Assembly (NCBI GenBank): GCA_015832175.1
Contig: WJXW01000006.1
Span: 124,001-188,000 of the forward strand
Reading direction: 5' to 3'
Origin: Paraphaeosphaeria minitans
Lineage: Eukaryota; Ascomycota; Dothideomycetes; Pleosporales; Didymosphaeriaceae
DNA: 64,000 bases
The translations under genes were made by a program, and so were the position numbers. Below are positions 1 to 14,132 of the stretch, one piece after another. Position 1 is the stretch's first letter; each line of letters opens with the position of its first letter. Under the pieces are notes generated by a model. The model was not told the origin of the DNA, searched no databases, and worked only from the letters and a program-made list of their open reading frames with translations.

Positions 1-791
1 AAAACGCTCTAGGCGCCTTTCTAAGCATAGAAGCGAATACTATCGTATTTAGTGTAATATATTCTTTTTGCTTAGACTAGGCCTCTACTACTTCTAGTAT
101 AAATATATGCTCTAATATTACATTAAGATTACTTTAAAGATAATTAGTAATTAGTGTATAAGCACCTAGCTTCTACCTACCCCCTAGTTAATTATTCTAA
201 TTATTTTGCTTTCTTAATCTTTGTAATAGCAGATAGTAATTTATTAGTTAGTTAATTTCTAGTGTTTTACTACAATTTCGCCTACTTATTCTGCTTACCT
301 CTAGATAGATCTGCCTTCGCCTTTAGCGCGCTAGTAGGTTATCTGCTTTGTCTAGCGTAGTTAAGTTATCTGCGCTAGGTTAATTAGTAACCTAATTAGT
401 TTCTACTAATAAATAGGGTATTAAATTCCTAGATTCTAGCGGGCTAGCTCTTCTAGTAGTGTTCTAGTAGCTACTAGATATCTCTTAATCGCTTAATAGA
501 TTACCCCTAAGATTACCTAGCTCTAGTGTCTAATTAGGGGTTATAAGTCCTATACTTCCTTTTCTACTTAAGTAAATTCTTAGCTGCTAGCTAGCTAAGC
601 CTATAGCTCGCTTAGTAGTAGGTACCTTAGGTTCCTAATTACTTAGCTAGCCTACTTTACTTTTAATTACTTAAAAGTTACCTATAGGTCTAGTAGTAGT
701 TCTTGTATACTTATTTATTTTAGGAAGAATATTAAATATGTCTTTATACGCTTCTCTTAGATCGTTTAGCTCTCCTTTTTAGAGGCTTTCT

Positions 792-1029
792 TGTTGGTTT
801 GGCTTAATCTATAATTAAGCATTTAAGGGTTAATAGTATACTATTGTGCAAAGGGTAAGAAGTAGGTTTAATTAATTACGTCTAGTCTATCGTACAAAGG
901 GGCACTAAGGACCTTATGAAGTCTCTGCCTCTTAGCGCTAACCTAAGTAGTGGGTCCTTGTACAGGTCCCTATAGGTAGGTAGGCCCCTACTTTACCTAG
1001 TGCTACTTATATAATAAACTATACAGACA
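792..1029 (-). repeat. 3' LTR of A (238 bp)
   Basis: It begins TGTTGGTTTGGC and ends ATACAGACA. The length equals that of the other LTR of A and of both LTRs of B. It is preceded by target duplication TTTCT. Confidence 0.92.
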
Positions 1030-2689
1030 CTAGCAACTTTTCTTTTGTATAATAGCCTATATCTATTATACGCTTCCCTTTCCTGTCCTTCTCTATCTAT
1101 ACAGTTAGCCTTCCCCTATTAGAATAGGTTATGGGGTAGGTACAGTGTTACTGTGTAGTAGAGGTTCTATTTACACCTACTCTTATACAAATAGGTAGTA
1201 ACAGCTAATCTACTTAGTTTTTACTTTACCCCCTTGTACGGTAGTAGAGCCGCATTGCACAATAAGGCTCTTTCTAGGCATATACCTTATACGCAAATAG
1301 AAGATAGGGTGTTAAGTAATATAATGCTTAGCGCTAGGTCTTAGTAAGTAGGTATAAAAGGATGTCTCCTAGCTCCCCTAAACCCTTTCTCCTTTATCCC
1401 ACTTTAACGTACGTGTACCTTCCTCCCTTCTTATCTTGTTCTTTTTAGTGTCCTAGTGTCTAGTAGCTAGTGCTCTATTACTAGTAAATATGTATAGCTT
1501 TTTTATATAATACTAATTTTTAATAAGACATATACATACACACATACTTGCTATTATATAATAGCTAATAACACTATTAGTCTATTAGGCGCTAGTGCCC
1601 TTACTACTAGTATCTTTGTGCTAGTTATTATAGGCTAGACTAGATTATATATCTAGATTAACCTCCTTACTAGTTTGCCTAGTATAAGGGCCTTTATGCA
1701 GAGCCTAGTAGTAGATATATAATAAATTCTCTAGAGCATCTTTGTTTTTATTATATAATGCTAATAGGTGTAGAACAAAGAGGCTAGAGTGGCCTAGATA
1801 CCCTCCTAGGACATTATTGTGTAAATCCTAGTTAGTATAAACCTCTAGCGGTAGGCTGCTCACGTTGTATAACGTAAGAGATATTAGTAAGCAGTGCTTA
1901 TCTAGTCGCACGGCTAAGTTTAAAATAAGCCTTATGCTTACTTATACAGCACTACTAATGCTAGTAATTAGGTGTTCCTAGATTATTATGTAATCCTAGG
2001 TTATAAGTCTAGATTATGTAGCGCCTATGTATAGAAGTTGCATAGTGCTTATTGTAAGTGTTGTGTATAGGGGGGGGTAAATGTCTTTGTCACACAAAGG
2101 GGTAGGTAGGCCTAGTCTTAAGATATCTAAATTATTAATATAGAAAATATATTCTTTAATGTCTTTATATAATCTCCTACAATGTGTTCCCTCTCTTATA
2201 ATAAAACTATAATATTAAATTAGTAGTAGGGCTTATACAGCCTAAAAATAAATGTGTCTGTGCGAAGTTGTAGCAAGTTAGACAGAAGAAAAGAAATTTT
2301 TTTTTTTTTTTTTTAAAATAGTAAGTGAAATAACAAAAGAAATGTTATGCAGCAGAGTAGTTACTCTATTGTGCGGTTCTTGTTAATTCTGTCTACTAAA
2401 GCCTTAACAGCAATGTGTAGTTTATTTGTTAAGATTAGTGTTTAGAGTGCCTAGTTAGGTGCTTTCTTTATATAAGCATTAGTAGGATTGTCTTTGCTAT
2501 TAATCTACCTAATCTCTGTAATTTCTTGTTTTTTGTACGACTCCCTAATTAACATAATATTAATTATAAGGCGTTTTTCGTTTATAGTGCCTAGTTGTAT
2601 AAGGCATTTGTACAGGGATTTCAAGTTAGTATAGACTATAATAGGAATTAGGGGGATCTAAAGTGTTTATATAATCTATTAGAGTGTTG

Positions 2690-5600
2690 TGCTTAATATA
2701 ATTACATTATTAAAACTACCTACTAGACTATATAATTTGCTTACTAGAACACTTCTAGTTACTCTTTTACACTTTACTAAGTTCTAGTAGATAATATTAC
2801 CACAGATCTTAAAGTCCTAAGTTGTCGTGCAATATTCCTTTGCTAGTACAATAACAAAGCTAAGCTATAAGCTTAGGTCTCTGTTATTAGTAAAAGAGCT
2901 ATCTATAAAGATAAACAGCTTTATGCAACCTAGGTTAAGTGGAATAAATTTTAGTCCTCTTTATACATTTTAAATTTACTAGTTTAAACGCATGTTTAGT
3001 GCCTTAATATTTTCTTCTATTAGTACTATTGTTTATGCGGCAATAGACAGGTTAAATGTTACTTCTAGTTATTAAACTAAAGAGATATATACACCTCTTA
3101 CTTATTATATAATATATTAGTGTGCAGCGTCTTTATCCTAGGGATTAATTATATAAAGGCTTTTAGTTTATCCCTTCTATTCTAGGGTAACAACACCTTA
3201 GATAAGTTAGATTTTATCTCTATTAAACTTAATTGCCCTATCTTATGTTAAGACACTTTTGTCCTTTACACAAAACTTTACAGTATAGAGCTACTCCTTT
3301 TCTTATTATACAAAGCTTTCTGTAACCACACTAAGGGTGTTATTAGTCTAGAGTCTAGTAATGCTAAATATGTCAGGTCCCTTATCTATAATAAGTAGGC
3401 ATAGGTTGTATGTTAATATATACATCCTTAGTTTCTCTTTATAGTAGTTATAGTATGTTTTAAACTAGTAGAAACCTAATTCTACTGCGCTATATAGAGG
3501 TTGTATAACTCGCAGAATTGTGTTTAGTAGAAAGAAATCGCGCATTTCTACTAGTAGTTAGGCGTACAATGTGCGAAGAAGTTTGTTAGTAGACTGTATA
3601 TAGGCCTAAGTAATGTCCCTAAGCTCAATGTGCATATTATATAACTAAATTAGTGTTATAGAAAAAGCTAATAGTAACCTCTAGCTTATACACTAAATAG
3701 TAGAGGATTATATAAAGATCTCCTCTTTTTCTTTATCTAAATAGCTAGCAAAGACAAGTCTTAATTTCTTATATAGTTAGGTTGTTTTACCTTTAATCTC
3801 TTATACAAGACGTAGGTTAAAGATATAGCTAGGTTGTTTATTAGGGTTATATAACAAGATTTTAAAAGTGCTATTAGTAATAAGGGTATTTATTTCTGCT
3901 ATATCTAATTCTTTAAAGGGCTAGCTAGGTGTAGTAATAACACTGTCTATACAAAGCTTTAGTATAAGCTTAAAGTTATCTTTTTCTTTTTAGGTAATAA
4001 ACTAGGTGTTTAGTCTTCCTAATCTTTGTTAAGCTTCACCTAATTATGCAACTATAGTAGTTTAGTCCTTTCTAGGTCTTCCCCTTAGCCTTAGCTTTAG
4101 AGCTTTAATTCGTGCAGATATAGGAGTATCTACATCCTATAGTTCCTGTGTACTGTCTTTAGTTGCGCGATAGTATAGTTTAACCTATATATAGCGTAGT
4201 TTTAGAGGTCTATTTTTAAGCTCTAGAATAATGTCTCTTCCTTTAATACTCTTAATCTTATATAGTTTTTACTATCCCTTCTTTTCTCTCTAGGCTATAA
4301 CTTTAGAGCCTAGTAGGAGTGTAAAGGTTCTATGTAATAATAGGCTATTTCTAGTGTTAATTATATAAGTAACTTTAACTTTAGCTTTATTCTTCTTAAG
4401 TATTTTTATTACTTTCTAAACTACATTAGCTTAAGTAATTAGTTCTAGTAAGGGTAGAGAGTCCTTATTAATCCTTAGGTAGGCACTAAAGACTAGGAGG
4501 GTAGATACTATACTATTAGGCCTAGCTATGTTATTTAGTGCCTTTACTGCTATCTATAGTACTATCTTATTGTCTATATAACTGTTAATCTTGGCTCTTA
4601 GGATGTTGTACGCTTAGTATAGTAGTATATATACTCTTTTAATCTTGCCTACAGCCTAGTGTGCCTCTACTAGTATTTGCCTACATTCTGCCCTAACTAT
4701 CTTCGCACAATTCTGAAACTTATTAGAAGCGAAGTTAGTTCCTAGGTTATAGACAATGTAATCTAGTAGGCCTTAGTATACATTAATCTAGTATCTTATT
4801 AAGGTATTCTAGGTATCTTATGTAGTTATTAATCTTAGGAATTAGGCTGCCTAAAAAGATATATCTATATTAATAATATACAGGACATCCCTTTTACTAA
4901 TTTATATAATATTAATAATAATCTTATAGTTAAAGTATAAGTTATTTTAAATAGAGAACTTAAAGCGTCTTAGCACTTAGTTATATAACTAGTAGTAGTA
5001 ATAGAACTTTTTTACTTCTTCTAGTATAGAGCTCTTTACTTTATGCCCTATCTAAGTAAAAAGCTTATACAGTCTTTCTGTTTAGAGGTGTCTAAAACAG
5101 TAGTATAGGCGTTAGAGTTCTGTCTCTATAAAAAAGAGAGCTAATTCCTTATTACTAAGGTTAAAGAAGGGGTAATCCCACTTTTATATAACTAGAACTG
5201 TTATACTGTCCCTTTATACAATAATATCTAGAATGTTATTAAAGTATACCCTAAGTCTATTAGTATTTACTAGCGATAGCAGGAATAGTGTTAGGGAGTT
5301 AAGGATATAGTAGGTTACTATTCCTATAGGGTTAGTAATTTGTATAGTGCCTAGAGATATCTAGGAACCCTATCCTCTAAAGCTAATGTTAGTAGATCCT
5401 AGTAACTAGTCTACTCTAGTAGTTAGGTTTTTATATAAGTAGGCAGTAAGCTAGTCCTTTCCTACTATAGACACTTATACAGCGCCTATGTCCTAGAATT
5501 CTCCTTAGTACTTTATATAATACTAACTAGCTAGAGTAAATAGTTGTGTAGGTTCCTCTATATTCTTATTATTCTTACTATGTTAGATGTCTTCGCTAGT

Positions 5601-6200
5601 TATATAATAAAGGTAGGCAGTAGAAGTAAAATATAAGGTAGCCTTCTGTGCTTCTTTTTTATTACTCTATTAGTTTTATTTATTTTCCTCCTCTTTCGTG
5701 CGATAGTCTTCTTCCTCTAGCTCTCCTTTAAAGTTAAGAATGTATACTTATACATCTATAGTAGAGGGTTTATGTTTGTAGAAGTTAGCGTATAATAATA
5801 TATATTACCTTTTAGCTTACTAGGTATCTCTTAGTAGATAGTTAGTAGACTAGCATTCTTCTTTATAGTATATAAAGCATTTCTACTTTATATAAGAGCT
5901 TAAACTTCTAAAGTTACCCCTTCTTTTTAGTCTAAAGGTTAATCTACCTCTAGAGGGGCTAGATCCTCTTGTGCGATTAGGATTATTATATTGTTAATTA
6001 GTGTAGTACACCTCTTTACTATTTTAGAAGAACTATAACTTCTTCTTATCTTTAGTAACTTAGAGTAACGCACGAAGGTTACTAAGTAAGCCTTCTACTA
6101 TATTTTTAGGGTTAAACATAGCTTATTTAAGGTTAGGATGGCCGCAGCATACTTGTATAATAGTAGTATATAGTTATAATTTACTACTAAAGCCTTGTCT
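2690..6200 (-). pseudogene. Copia-type polyprotein relic of element A (protease-like, integrase, RT, RNase H)
   Basis: Reading the minus strand and treating TAG/TAA as former Gln/Trp, the order is as in Ty1/copia. At about 5,560-5,225 is a protease-region block (DIGAVQVSIVGK-like, then a block ending VNTNRLRVYFNN). At about 4,980-4,430 is an integrase core with the run VYNLGTNFASNKFQN and a later VEAH...GKIKRV block. At about 4,200-2,690 lie RT and RNase H. The RT catalytic box is at 3,333-3,350, reading stop-TNNTL where this clade of fungal copia elements has QTDDTL from memory; both Asp codons have become Asn (GAY to AAY), a RIP-type change. No intact frame remains, so this is a dead gene. 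Confidence 0.8.
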
Positions 6201-7754
6201 AAAAGCCCTTTAGGCTAAGATGAGCTTATTAATTATTACTTCTAGGGCCTTATGCGATATAGTAGCTAGATTATCCCTTTTATAGTGTTTAAAAGTAAAA
6301 GTAGTCTAGTCTATCTAGTACTACTTATAATTAACACTAGTGTTAAAGTGCCTATTTAGTCTGTTATATAATTCATCCTATAAAAGTCCTAGTCTAATGT
6401 TGTGTAGGTAGTAGGTACTCGCACGATTAGAAAGGATTCCTAAGAAGATGTTTACATACTAGTCCTATAGTATGCCTAGCCTATAGTATAGTTCTCTAAA
6501 GACTTTTGCCTTGTCTGCTAGAATGTTATATAGCCTACTAGTATAGTTATTCTCTTTACTCTAAACCTTCTAAAAGAGAATAATCTTATCTAGTTAGATA
6601 TAAGCATAATCTCCTAGTTATTAAAGAGACTAGAAGTGTCTAGCCTCTTTATATAATGTAGTTTGTTAGGTAAAAGTAGTCTAGGTTTTAGGCTACTGCC
6701 ACTAGTGTGGCTCTATATATAGTGTCTCTATCCTTACATGTATAGAGATAGGCCCTAGCTATGCTCTATATGTATATGTATTACCTATAGATAGTATAGG
6801 TTATATTATTAGGATTATACGAAGTAGTTTAGGTTGTAGTTGCAGTATTATTATACGAAGGGTTTATAGCTTATAGTTAAGCTATAATAGTTTAAAGAGT
6901 TTCTTTGTATAGGTGTCCTTTATTATAGAATTAGTAGCGATAAAGCCTTCCTTTATAAGAAAAGTAATAAGCTCTCTTTTTACTGTATAACTAATTTTAT
7001 TAAAGGTTCTCTTCTTCTAGTTATTAAAATCTTTAGTAAAAGAACAGATTACCTTTTTATCTTTAAGGCTGCTTACGCGATATTGCGTAATTATGTATAC
7101 TATATAAGTGTTTAGCTATTTTAGAGAAGGGGGTAGGTAGCTGTGTAGATTTACTCTATTTACCTAGTACTTTTATGCAATCTCTCCTCTTAAGGTAATA
7201 GCCTTAATGTTTATTACTTCCTCTACTTATTAAAGCTATATTGCTTTAGCTTTGTCTTTCTACTAAGGAGGCAGTATTAATTATTGCGCGACATCCTTAG
7301 GTTGTAGTTCCTCTAGGAAGTCTCCTAGTCTTAAGGCTATGTTGTTATTGTCTTTTTTAGTTGTGCGACGTGTCTGCGTTTAGTTGTCGCTGGTTTAATT
7401 GTGCGACGTGTTTTTTAGGGTTGTGAATGTGCTTACTATCTCCTTTCTTTTCTATAGAATAGCTTAGACTAGATTATACGACTTTTTATAGATGTGCGCG
7501 CTTTGTTTCTACTTATTATATAATCTAAAATTTAATCTTTAGTAAAGGTATTATCTCCTTTCTTTTCTATAGAATAGTTTAGACTAAATTATGTAACTCT
7601 TTATAGATGTGTGCGCTTTATTTCTACTTATTATATAATCTAAAATTTAATCTCTAGTAAAAGTAATAATACAGAGCCTACGTATCTAGCTTATAGGGCG
7701 CTCTGTCTTTAGACCTTACTAGTTTGTAGTTAATTAGAATTAACCACTAATTAG

Positions 7755-7992
7755 TGTTAGTTTAGCTTAATCTATAATTAAGCATTTAAGGGTTAATAGT
7801 ATACTATTGTGTAAAGGGTAAGAAGTAGGTTTAATTAATTACATCTGGTCTATTGTATAAAGGGGCACTGAGGACCTTATAAAGTCTCTGCCTCTTAGCG
7901 CTAACCTAAGTAGTGGGTCCTTGTGCGGGTCCCTATAGGTAGGTAGGCCCCCACTTCACCCAGTGCTACTTGTACGATAAACTGTACAGACA
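7755..7992 (-). repeat. 5' LTR of A (238 bp)
   Basis: It begins TGTTAGTTTAGC and ends CTGTACAGACA. It differs from the partner mainly by C/T and G/A changes, as expected for RIP. It is followed by TTTCT. Confidence 0.92.
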
Positions 7993-10806
7993 TTTCTACT
8001 ATTTTTAAAGCTTCTATCTTTAGAATAGATTATTTCTTTAATCCTCTATAGAATAAGAACTTATTAAACTTTACGTTTTGTGTAGTAATTACCTAATTAA
8101 GCTAGAGAATCTATATTTAGTAGATATTAGAAGCTTTATAGCTTACTAAGTATTTAATATAGCCTCTAGGATTCACTTTAAATCCTCTTCTGTCTCGCCT
8201 AGCTGCACGCTCTTAATCTAAAAAGTAAACTTAGTAGCTATAGGTGTAGACAGCACTCTAGTTTAGATAAAAATTGGCTATCCTATATCGTGTTTTTACT
8301 AGTTTAAAATAATAAAAATATTACCTAAACTAAGTATCTAACGTTTTATTAGGTAATTAATAGCCTAATACTAGGCTAGAAATTATTCCTTAGAGCCAGC
8401 ATGCCGCTTATATAATTTTAGGCTAGAGATTTAATAGTGAATTTGCACTTATTCGCATTTTAATTGCTTTTATTATAAGTTCTTAGCCTACTCTTTCTAT
8501 AGCGCTATTAGGCTTATGCGTATAGGGCAGTAGTCTACTAATTGTTATCCCTTCCTAATTAGCCTAAAATTCGTACTAGGATTTCCCTCTCTATAGAAGT
8601 GTTGCTATAGTATTATCCTAGTAGATTTTCATAATTTAAAGCTCGTATTTTGTATTAATAAGAGCTAAGAAATCCTACTACACTCTTATTATCTTAGAAA
8701 GCGTCTTTGTTCTAAAATTAAAAATATAAGGTTTTTTACTAAAATCTTCTTTAATTAGTAAAACCTAGTATTTTCTATTTTAAGCAGTGGGCATATTAAA
8801 TAGATCCTAGAATAATAAGTAAAATAGCCTAGGTAATTATTCTCTAGGTCTTCTAAAGATTACCTAGGTTACGTATACAGTAGCATAGTACTTACAATCT
8901 TTTCTTAACACTCTAGTAATCTTTACACCTTAGGCTATAGTTACTAGAGCTTATAGAGCTCTACTTCCTATATATCCTACTTAAAGGTGCTAGAGGTCCT
9001 TAGAATCTAATCTCTTAATATTAACCTAGAATAATCCTTTAGTAGTTACACTTATAACAATTAGACAAGAGTGGATTAGCTTATATTATAGGAAAGTAAA
9101 GTTATACTTACATCTTAGGTCTACTAAGATAACACTTTATTCTAGGCTTCTAATCCTAAAAGTGTAATCTAAACTAAGGTACTAAATCTTTACTTTCTTT
9201 AAAAGAGCTTCTAATATAATATTTATATAAAAGCCTTCTACTACTTTTACGCCTTAGAGCAGTAAATCTTCTACAAATCTTCTATTTTTCCTATATAAAG
9301 CGTTTTTAATTAGTCTATTACTAATTCCTAAGATTAGGAGGCTTTATATACCTACCTCTACACTTTTGTTTAATAATTAAAACGTCCTAGGAATAAGTCT
9401 TTCGCAATTATTAACTAGGTAAACTGCTGCAGTACTGTCTAGTATCGTACATTCTAACAGAGGATAAGCGTTAGAATATAGAGTAGAGTGGACACCTAAT
9501 GCTCTATTTTCTATAGGCAGATTAAATAGGTTTAGTAAAGCAGTAGTAATACTACTAGAATACTTAATAGTCCTAGTAGAGGATTATTTCTTATTCTATC
9601 CCGCCTTCGTAATTACATTATAAAGGTTTAACCACTTAGGCTGCTTAAGTTAATTAAGAATCTCTAATTTTTCTTTATTAGTAAGATTAAATAACGATGT
9701 TCTATCCTAGGGAGATCTAGCTATTGTAGTTTAAAGTCTTCAGCACTCTATTAGTTTCCACCTATAAGTATAGGGCTTATAGGGACAGTTTGGTTGTTTC
9801 TTTGTCTAATTAGACAAACTAGAACTATTAGAGTTAGTAGATTATCTTAATAATCTATTAAAAGTGGCGAATACCCTACTTATTTTATTAGAACTAGATT
9901 AGATTAAATACTCCTAGACAAGCGCTAAAAATACCTTCCCTAAATTATCTAGGGTAATCTAATTCCGTCCTAGCGTCTTATCCTAGATTAGCTGTTAGTT
10001 TATTAATTAGGCCTAATCTAGTACTATACGCGCGGCGATTATATCTAGGAAATCTTAGGTAGTAAGTAGTCCACTAATTTCGCTAATTAAGTAGGTCTTT
10101 ACTTTTTAATAGAGGAGCTGCCACTCTTTAAACTAGGTCTTAGGACTTTATCTTGCCTACTTAGCCTTCTTAAAATAAGCGCAGTACAAAGCTTAAATAT
10201 TATTCTGTGTAGCTCCTTTATTTAGTGCGAGATCTTCTTTTAAGAGTTAAATTAGGGACTAAAGCGTAGTATAGCGTGTATTAACTAGAGTGATTATGGC
10301 AGGAGTAAGTAGATTAGGTGATACTATAGCGTTTACCTAAGTCTAGAAATTCTGTATCTTAGTATAGTCTGCTTGCTAGTCTAAAACTACTACTCTATAT
10401 TCTACTATTTATAAAGGAAAGCTCTTCTTATTTATTTTATACTTAGTAAGCTCTGCTTTGTATAATTAAATACTCGCTATAGAGGCTGTATCTATAATTA
10501 GTAATAGTTTCTATAGGAGCGGAGGTCGTTCTAGCTTTACGTAATTAATTACTAGAGCGTTAATCGCCTTTAGGTTAATTTAGTTCTAGATTCCTTTTAA
10601 GTTTACTTAGAATTAAAACTAGATAAACTAGTAGGGCTAGCTAGCGCAATTAACAAGCTGTACTCCTACTATTTTAACAATTTTTGTAATTAGAAATAGA
10701 GGGGTTATATTATAGAGAGGTTCTAAATAGAGTGTAGTATAATAATTTAAGCGTTACTAAGTAGGTAGGAAGAATTATCCTACGTTCTAAGCGCCAGGCT
10801 TATAAC

Positions 10807-11001
10807 TGTTGTGGTAAAAAGGGCTTAAACTATTATAGGATATTTAGGAGCAGAGTTATAAAGAATACAAATAGCTAATTGTAGGAAAGGATGCTAAAAC
10901 GGCAGACTATATATAAAAGAAACGAGCCTCTTAGTAAGAATCCCGTGATATAAATCAGTAGATCCAGAAAGAATCACGGAAGTGAGTGTTTTACTTTAAC
11001 A
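10807..11001 (-). repeat. 5' LTR of X1 (195 bp)
   Basis: It starts TGTTGTGG and ends TTTAACA, is 195 bp long, and matches the X2 LTRs at 32,875-33,069 and 39,337-39,531. Its right neighbour is Y-family pol sequence. The partner LTR is outside the window. Confidence 0.9.
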
Positions 11002-11298
11002 AAATATAAGTAATTAATTAATAGGACGCCCCTTTTATAGTGCGTATCAGTCTACCATTTTATTAGCTTTACTAACTTCTATTATAACTTTCTTCATTAA
11101 TTCTCTAAGTAGGCTACACCTTTATATACCCTTACTAAGAAAGGGGTCCTATTCTAATAGGGCCCTAGAGAATAAGAGGCCTTCCAGGCCCTAAAGGATA
11201 TATTTATATGGGCCCTATTCTAGCGCTCTAGGACCTAGAGCGCAACACGCTAGTAGAGGTAGATTACTTAAGTAGCACTACTAGGGCCTATCTCCCCT

Positions 11299-11536
11299 TG
11301 TCTATACAGTGGATTGTATAAGTAGCACTAAGTAAAGTGGGGCCCTACCTGTCTATAGGGGCCTACACAATGGCCCACTGCTTAGGGCAGCGCTAAAAGG
11401 TAGAGACTTTATAAGGTCCTTAGTGCCTCTTCGTATAATAGACTAGACGTAATTAATTATACCTACTTCTTACCCTTTACACGATAGTATACTATTAACC
11501 CTTAGATGCTTAATTACAGATTAAGCCAAACCTACA
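11299..11536 (+). repeat. Solo LTR of the A/B copia family in Y0
   Basis: It is a 238-bp copy in the orientation opposite to A and B, starting TGTCTATACAG and ending CCAAACCTACA, with no internal region. Flanks are CCCCT (11,294-11,298) and CTCCT (11,537-11,541), a 5-bp duplication with one C/T difference. Y1 (near 48,955) and Y2 (near 53,730) lack this insertion. It arose by LTR-LTR recombination or as a solo remnant. Confidence 0.87.
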
Positions 11537-13941
11537 CTCCTAATATATTAAAAGAATCTAGCACCCTATAGCCTACTACTCTATAGCCCTAACACTAGCC
11601 TAGCGGAACTATACTATTTATAATAAAGAACTACTTATAATTATATAGGCTCTATATGTGTAGAGACTAGAACTAATAGAAGTAGCACGCCCCTTTAAAA
11701 TTCTAATAGACTATAAGAATCTTAAATACTTTATAAAGATCTAAGGATTAAGTAAGCGCTAGTACTAAAAGTTAGAGTTATTTTCTAGCTTTTACTTTTA
11801 CCTCTACTATTAGCCTAGATTCTAGATAGCTAGACTAAACGCACTAAGCTGGCGTAAGCAGAATATAGCCTAATAAATAAGGATAAACGCTCTACTAATA
11901 GTGCCTAGAACTATTTAGGCTACCCTAGTGTAGACGTAATCTTTAACTGCGCTAGTTAAGGTCTAGATCTTTACTAATACGCATTTATAGGCACTCTAAA
12001 ATGTAGGTATAGTAGAGTTTCCTCCCTACTATATTAGGCTTAAAGTAGTGCGCTATAATAACTATATATTTCTTATAGTAGCTACTACCTTATAATAAAT
12101 TAGGGACTATATAATTAGTGTGTATAGGTCCTTTCTATAGTAAGGAGTCCTTTAGGTCCTAGCTTAGGAACCTCTTACTACCGCTATTATATAGCGCGTA
12201 TATAAGTCTCTAGTTATGAGCCACTTTAGGAAAAACTTAATATTTAGGATTATTTACTAACACTACTACTAGGACAATATGTCTAAAGACGTTACCTAAT
12301 TTGTACGTAATTACTACAACGTAGAAGTGTATATAAACTAGTAAAAGTAGTAAGGTCTCCTATAGCCACTCCTAATTAAAGACTAGTACTAGGCGTAACT
12401 CTTAATAGATTTTATAGTAGACCTCCCCTAGGCCTCTATAGTAACACCGCAATACCTACTTATAATTACTAATAGGCTGTTAAAGTATATATAACTAGAA
12501 GCTATAACTTCTATAATAGTAGAGCACTATACAGCCTACTTCTATAATATATAGTAGTAGTTCTATAGCTTTCCTACCTTACTAATTATAGATAGAGGCT
12601 TAGACTAGCTAGGGAAGTTCTAGACTACACTATATAAATTAACTAGAATAAAGTAACTCCTCTCTACAGTATACTACCCCTAGACTAATAGCAGTATAGA
12701 GAGGGTAAACTAGAAGGTACTCTTAGTCTTCTATATTATAGTTAACTTTAAATAAACAGACTAGCTAGACTGCCTTTTAGCCTACTAGCTTATATTAAAT
12801 AATAGAGCATCCACTACTATAGGTCTAACCCTAAACATTTTACTAAATAGATATCACGTTAATCTTCTTAAGAGAATCCCTTTACTAGTAAAGTCTAGCT
12901 ACACCCTTACTAGGAGAGTAAAGCACTTCCTAACCTACTTTAAAAAAAGAATAGCTTTAGTCTAGCCTACTATTACCTATAGGTAGTAGCGCACTATAGA
13001 GGCTATAAACTATACTTACTACCTTATAGAGTAATTCTAAGTTAGAGATAAAATATAGTTCTTACTATATAATATAAAAACTAACTAGCTAAAGAAGAAA
13101 CTTAACTAGCTTAAAGTTAAGTATACTATAACAGCTATACTATTCCTACTTATAGTAATAATAGACCTATCTAGTAATCTCTATAAGACTATCTACATTA
13201 ACCTCTTTAAGTAAGCGGCAGACAATCCCTTACCTAGTTAGACCTAGACTAACGCCTAGCTAGGCCTAGCCCTAGAGCTAAAAGAAGCGGACCTAGACCT
13301 ACGTAAATAAAAAGTAGAGAAAGTCCTACACATTAAGAACGTCTAAGGTAAATAATACTAGAAGCTAGTAAAGTAACCTAAATAGGTATTGCTAACTTAG
13401 GTACTAGTTAAAAATATTATAGACACTATAGCTCTAGACTACTTTAAGGCCGCCTAGGGGGACTATAGGTATAATAATAGTCCTATTTAGCCTACAGGGA
13501 AGAACACATAAACATTATAAAAGAAACTATAATAAATAGCTAAGAAAGTTATAATAGGCGTAGGTTAAGGTTAGTATAGAAAAGAAAAAGTAGAGAAGAG
13601 AAAAAGGGAAGTAAAGTAATATAAATATAAACAGACTATAATAGCAACGCACTGCTAAGGTAAGAAATATATAATAATTTTATTAGAAAGGGTAGAAGCG
13701 CTGTTCTGTCGCCTTATAATAATAAAGTAAATAAAGAAACTGCCTAATAAAAGCCCTCGTTATAAAACCGCATTAGGGCTACCTCTACACTATAAGGAAA
13801 CTCTTACTAAAATAATAATAAGTTCTTAATAGAAGAATAACACCTATAATACTACTACCTTACTATAGCACTATATTCTTAAGATCTCTAAAGCTTACCT
13901 TTTAACTATAAGACGTTTTAAACTAAGTAAAGTCTAGGGTA

Positions 13942-14132
13942 TATAATAGGCTAGGGCTATACCCTAGCCTTTAGAAAGATCTTAAAGAAAGGAACTGCCC
14001 TAAAGAAGTAGACCTACTAAGGAAAACTCTTCTTATAAGCGGCACACCCACTATAGAAACTTAATATCTAGAATTTATCCTTTATATTTGGTACTTATAG
14101 TTCTATTTACACTCTAAGGCTAGCCCAAAATA
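13942..14132 (+). repeat. 3' LTR of Y0 (191 bp)
   Basis: It matches the Y1 and Y2 LTRs (45,861-46,053; 52,806-52,997; 56,135-56,325). It starts TATAATAGGCTAGGG, where TG has become TA, and ends AAAATA for an original ...ACA. Confidence 0.85.

Larger units (their letters stand above)
792..7992 (-). mobile_element. A: complete but decayed Ty1/copia element (7,201 bp) nested in X1
   Basis: Two 238-bp LTRs (792-1,029 and 7,755-7,992) bound the element and it is flanked by the 5-bp duplication TTTCT (787-791 and 7,993-7,997). The uninterrupted site with one TTTCT is seen in X2 at 36,523-36,527, which proves insertion into X1. The internal region reads as a copia-type polyprotein on the minus strand with many in-frame TAG/TAA. 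Element B is a second copy of the family and C a deleted one. Confidence 0.93.
1..11001 (-). mobile_element. X1: decayed Ty1/copia retrotransposon, 3' part outside window, interrupted by element A
   Basis: The stretches 1-791 and 7,998-11,001 are collinear with X2 (35,740-39,531), so they are one element split by element A. The LTR at the right end (10,807-11,001) is the 5' LTR because coding is on the minus strand; the RT/RNase H part known from X2 lies beyond the left window edge. Frames are closed by TAG/TAA throughout. X1 itself sits in gypsy element Y0: sequence right of 11,001 continues Y-family pol as seen intact near 48,665. Family assignment rests on the RT motif in the X2 copy. Confidence 0.85.
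11002..14132 (+). mobile_element. Y0: 3' part of a Ty3/gypsy element (RNase H, integrase, 3' LTR)
   Basis: It is collinear with Y1 from about 48,665 onward and with Y2. It contains the integrase run TVYYP-stop-TN..IERVN near 12,668-12,715 and ends with LTR 13,942-14,132. Compared with Y1 it lacks about 1.5 kb between integrase and LTR (junction near 13,530). It is interrupted by a solo copia LTR at 11,299-11,536. Right of 14,132 the sequence ATTAC... is chromovirus Z2, where Z1 keeps an uninterrupted ATTAC at 18,007-18,011; the left target copy would be outside the window. Confidence 0.85.
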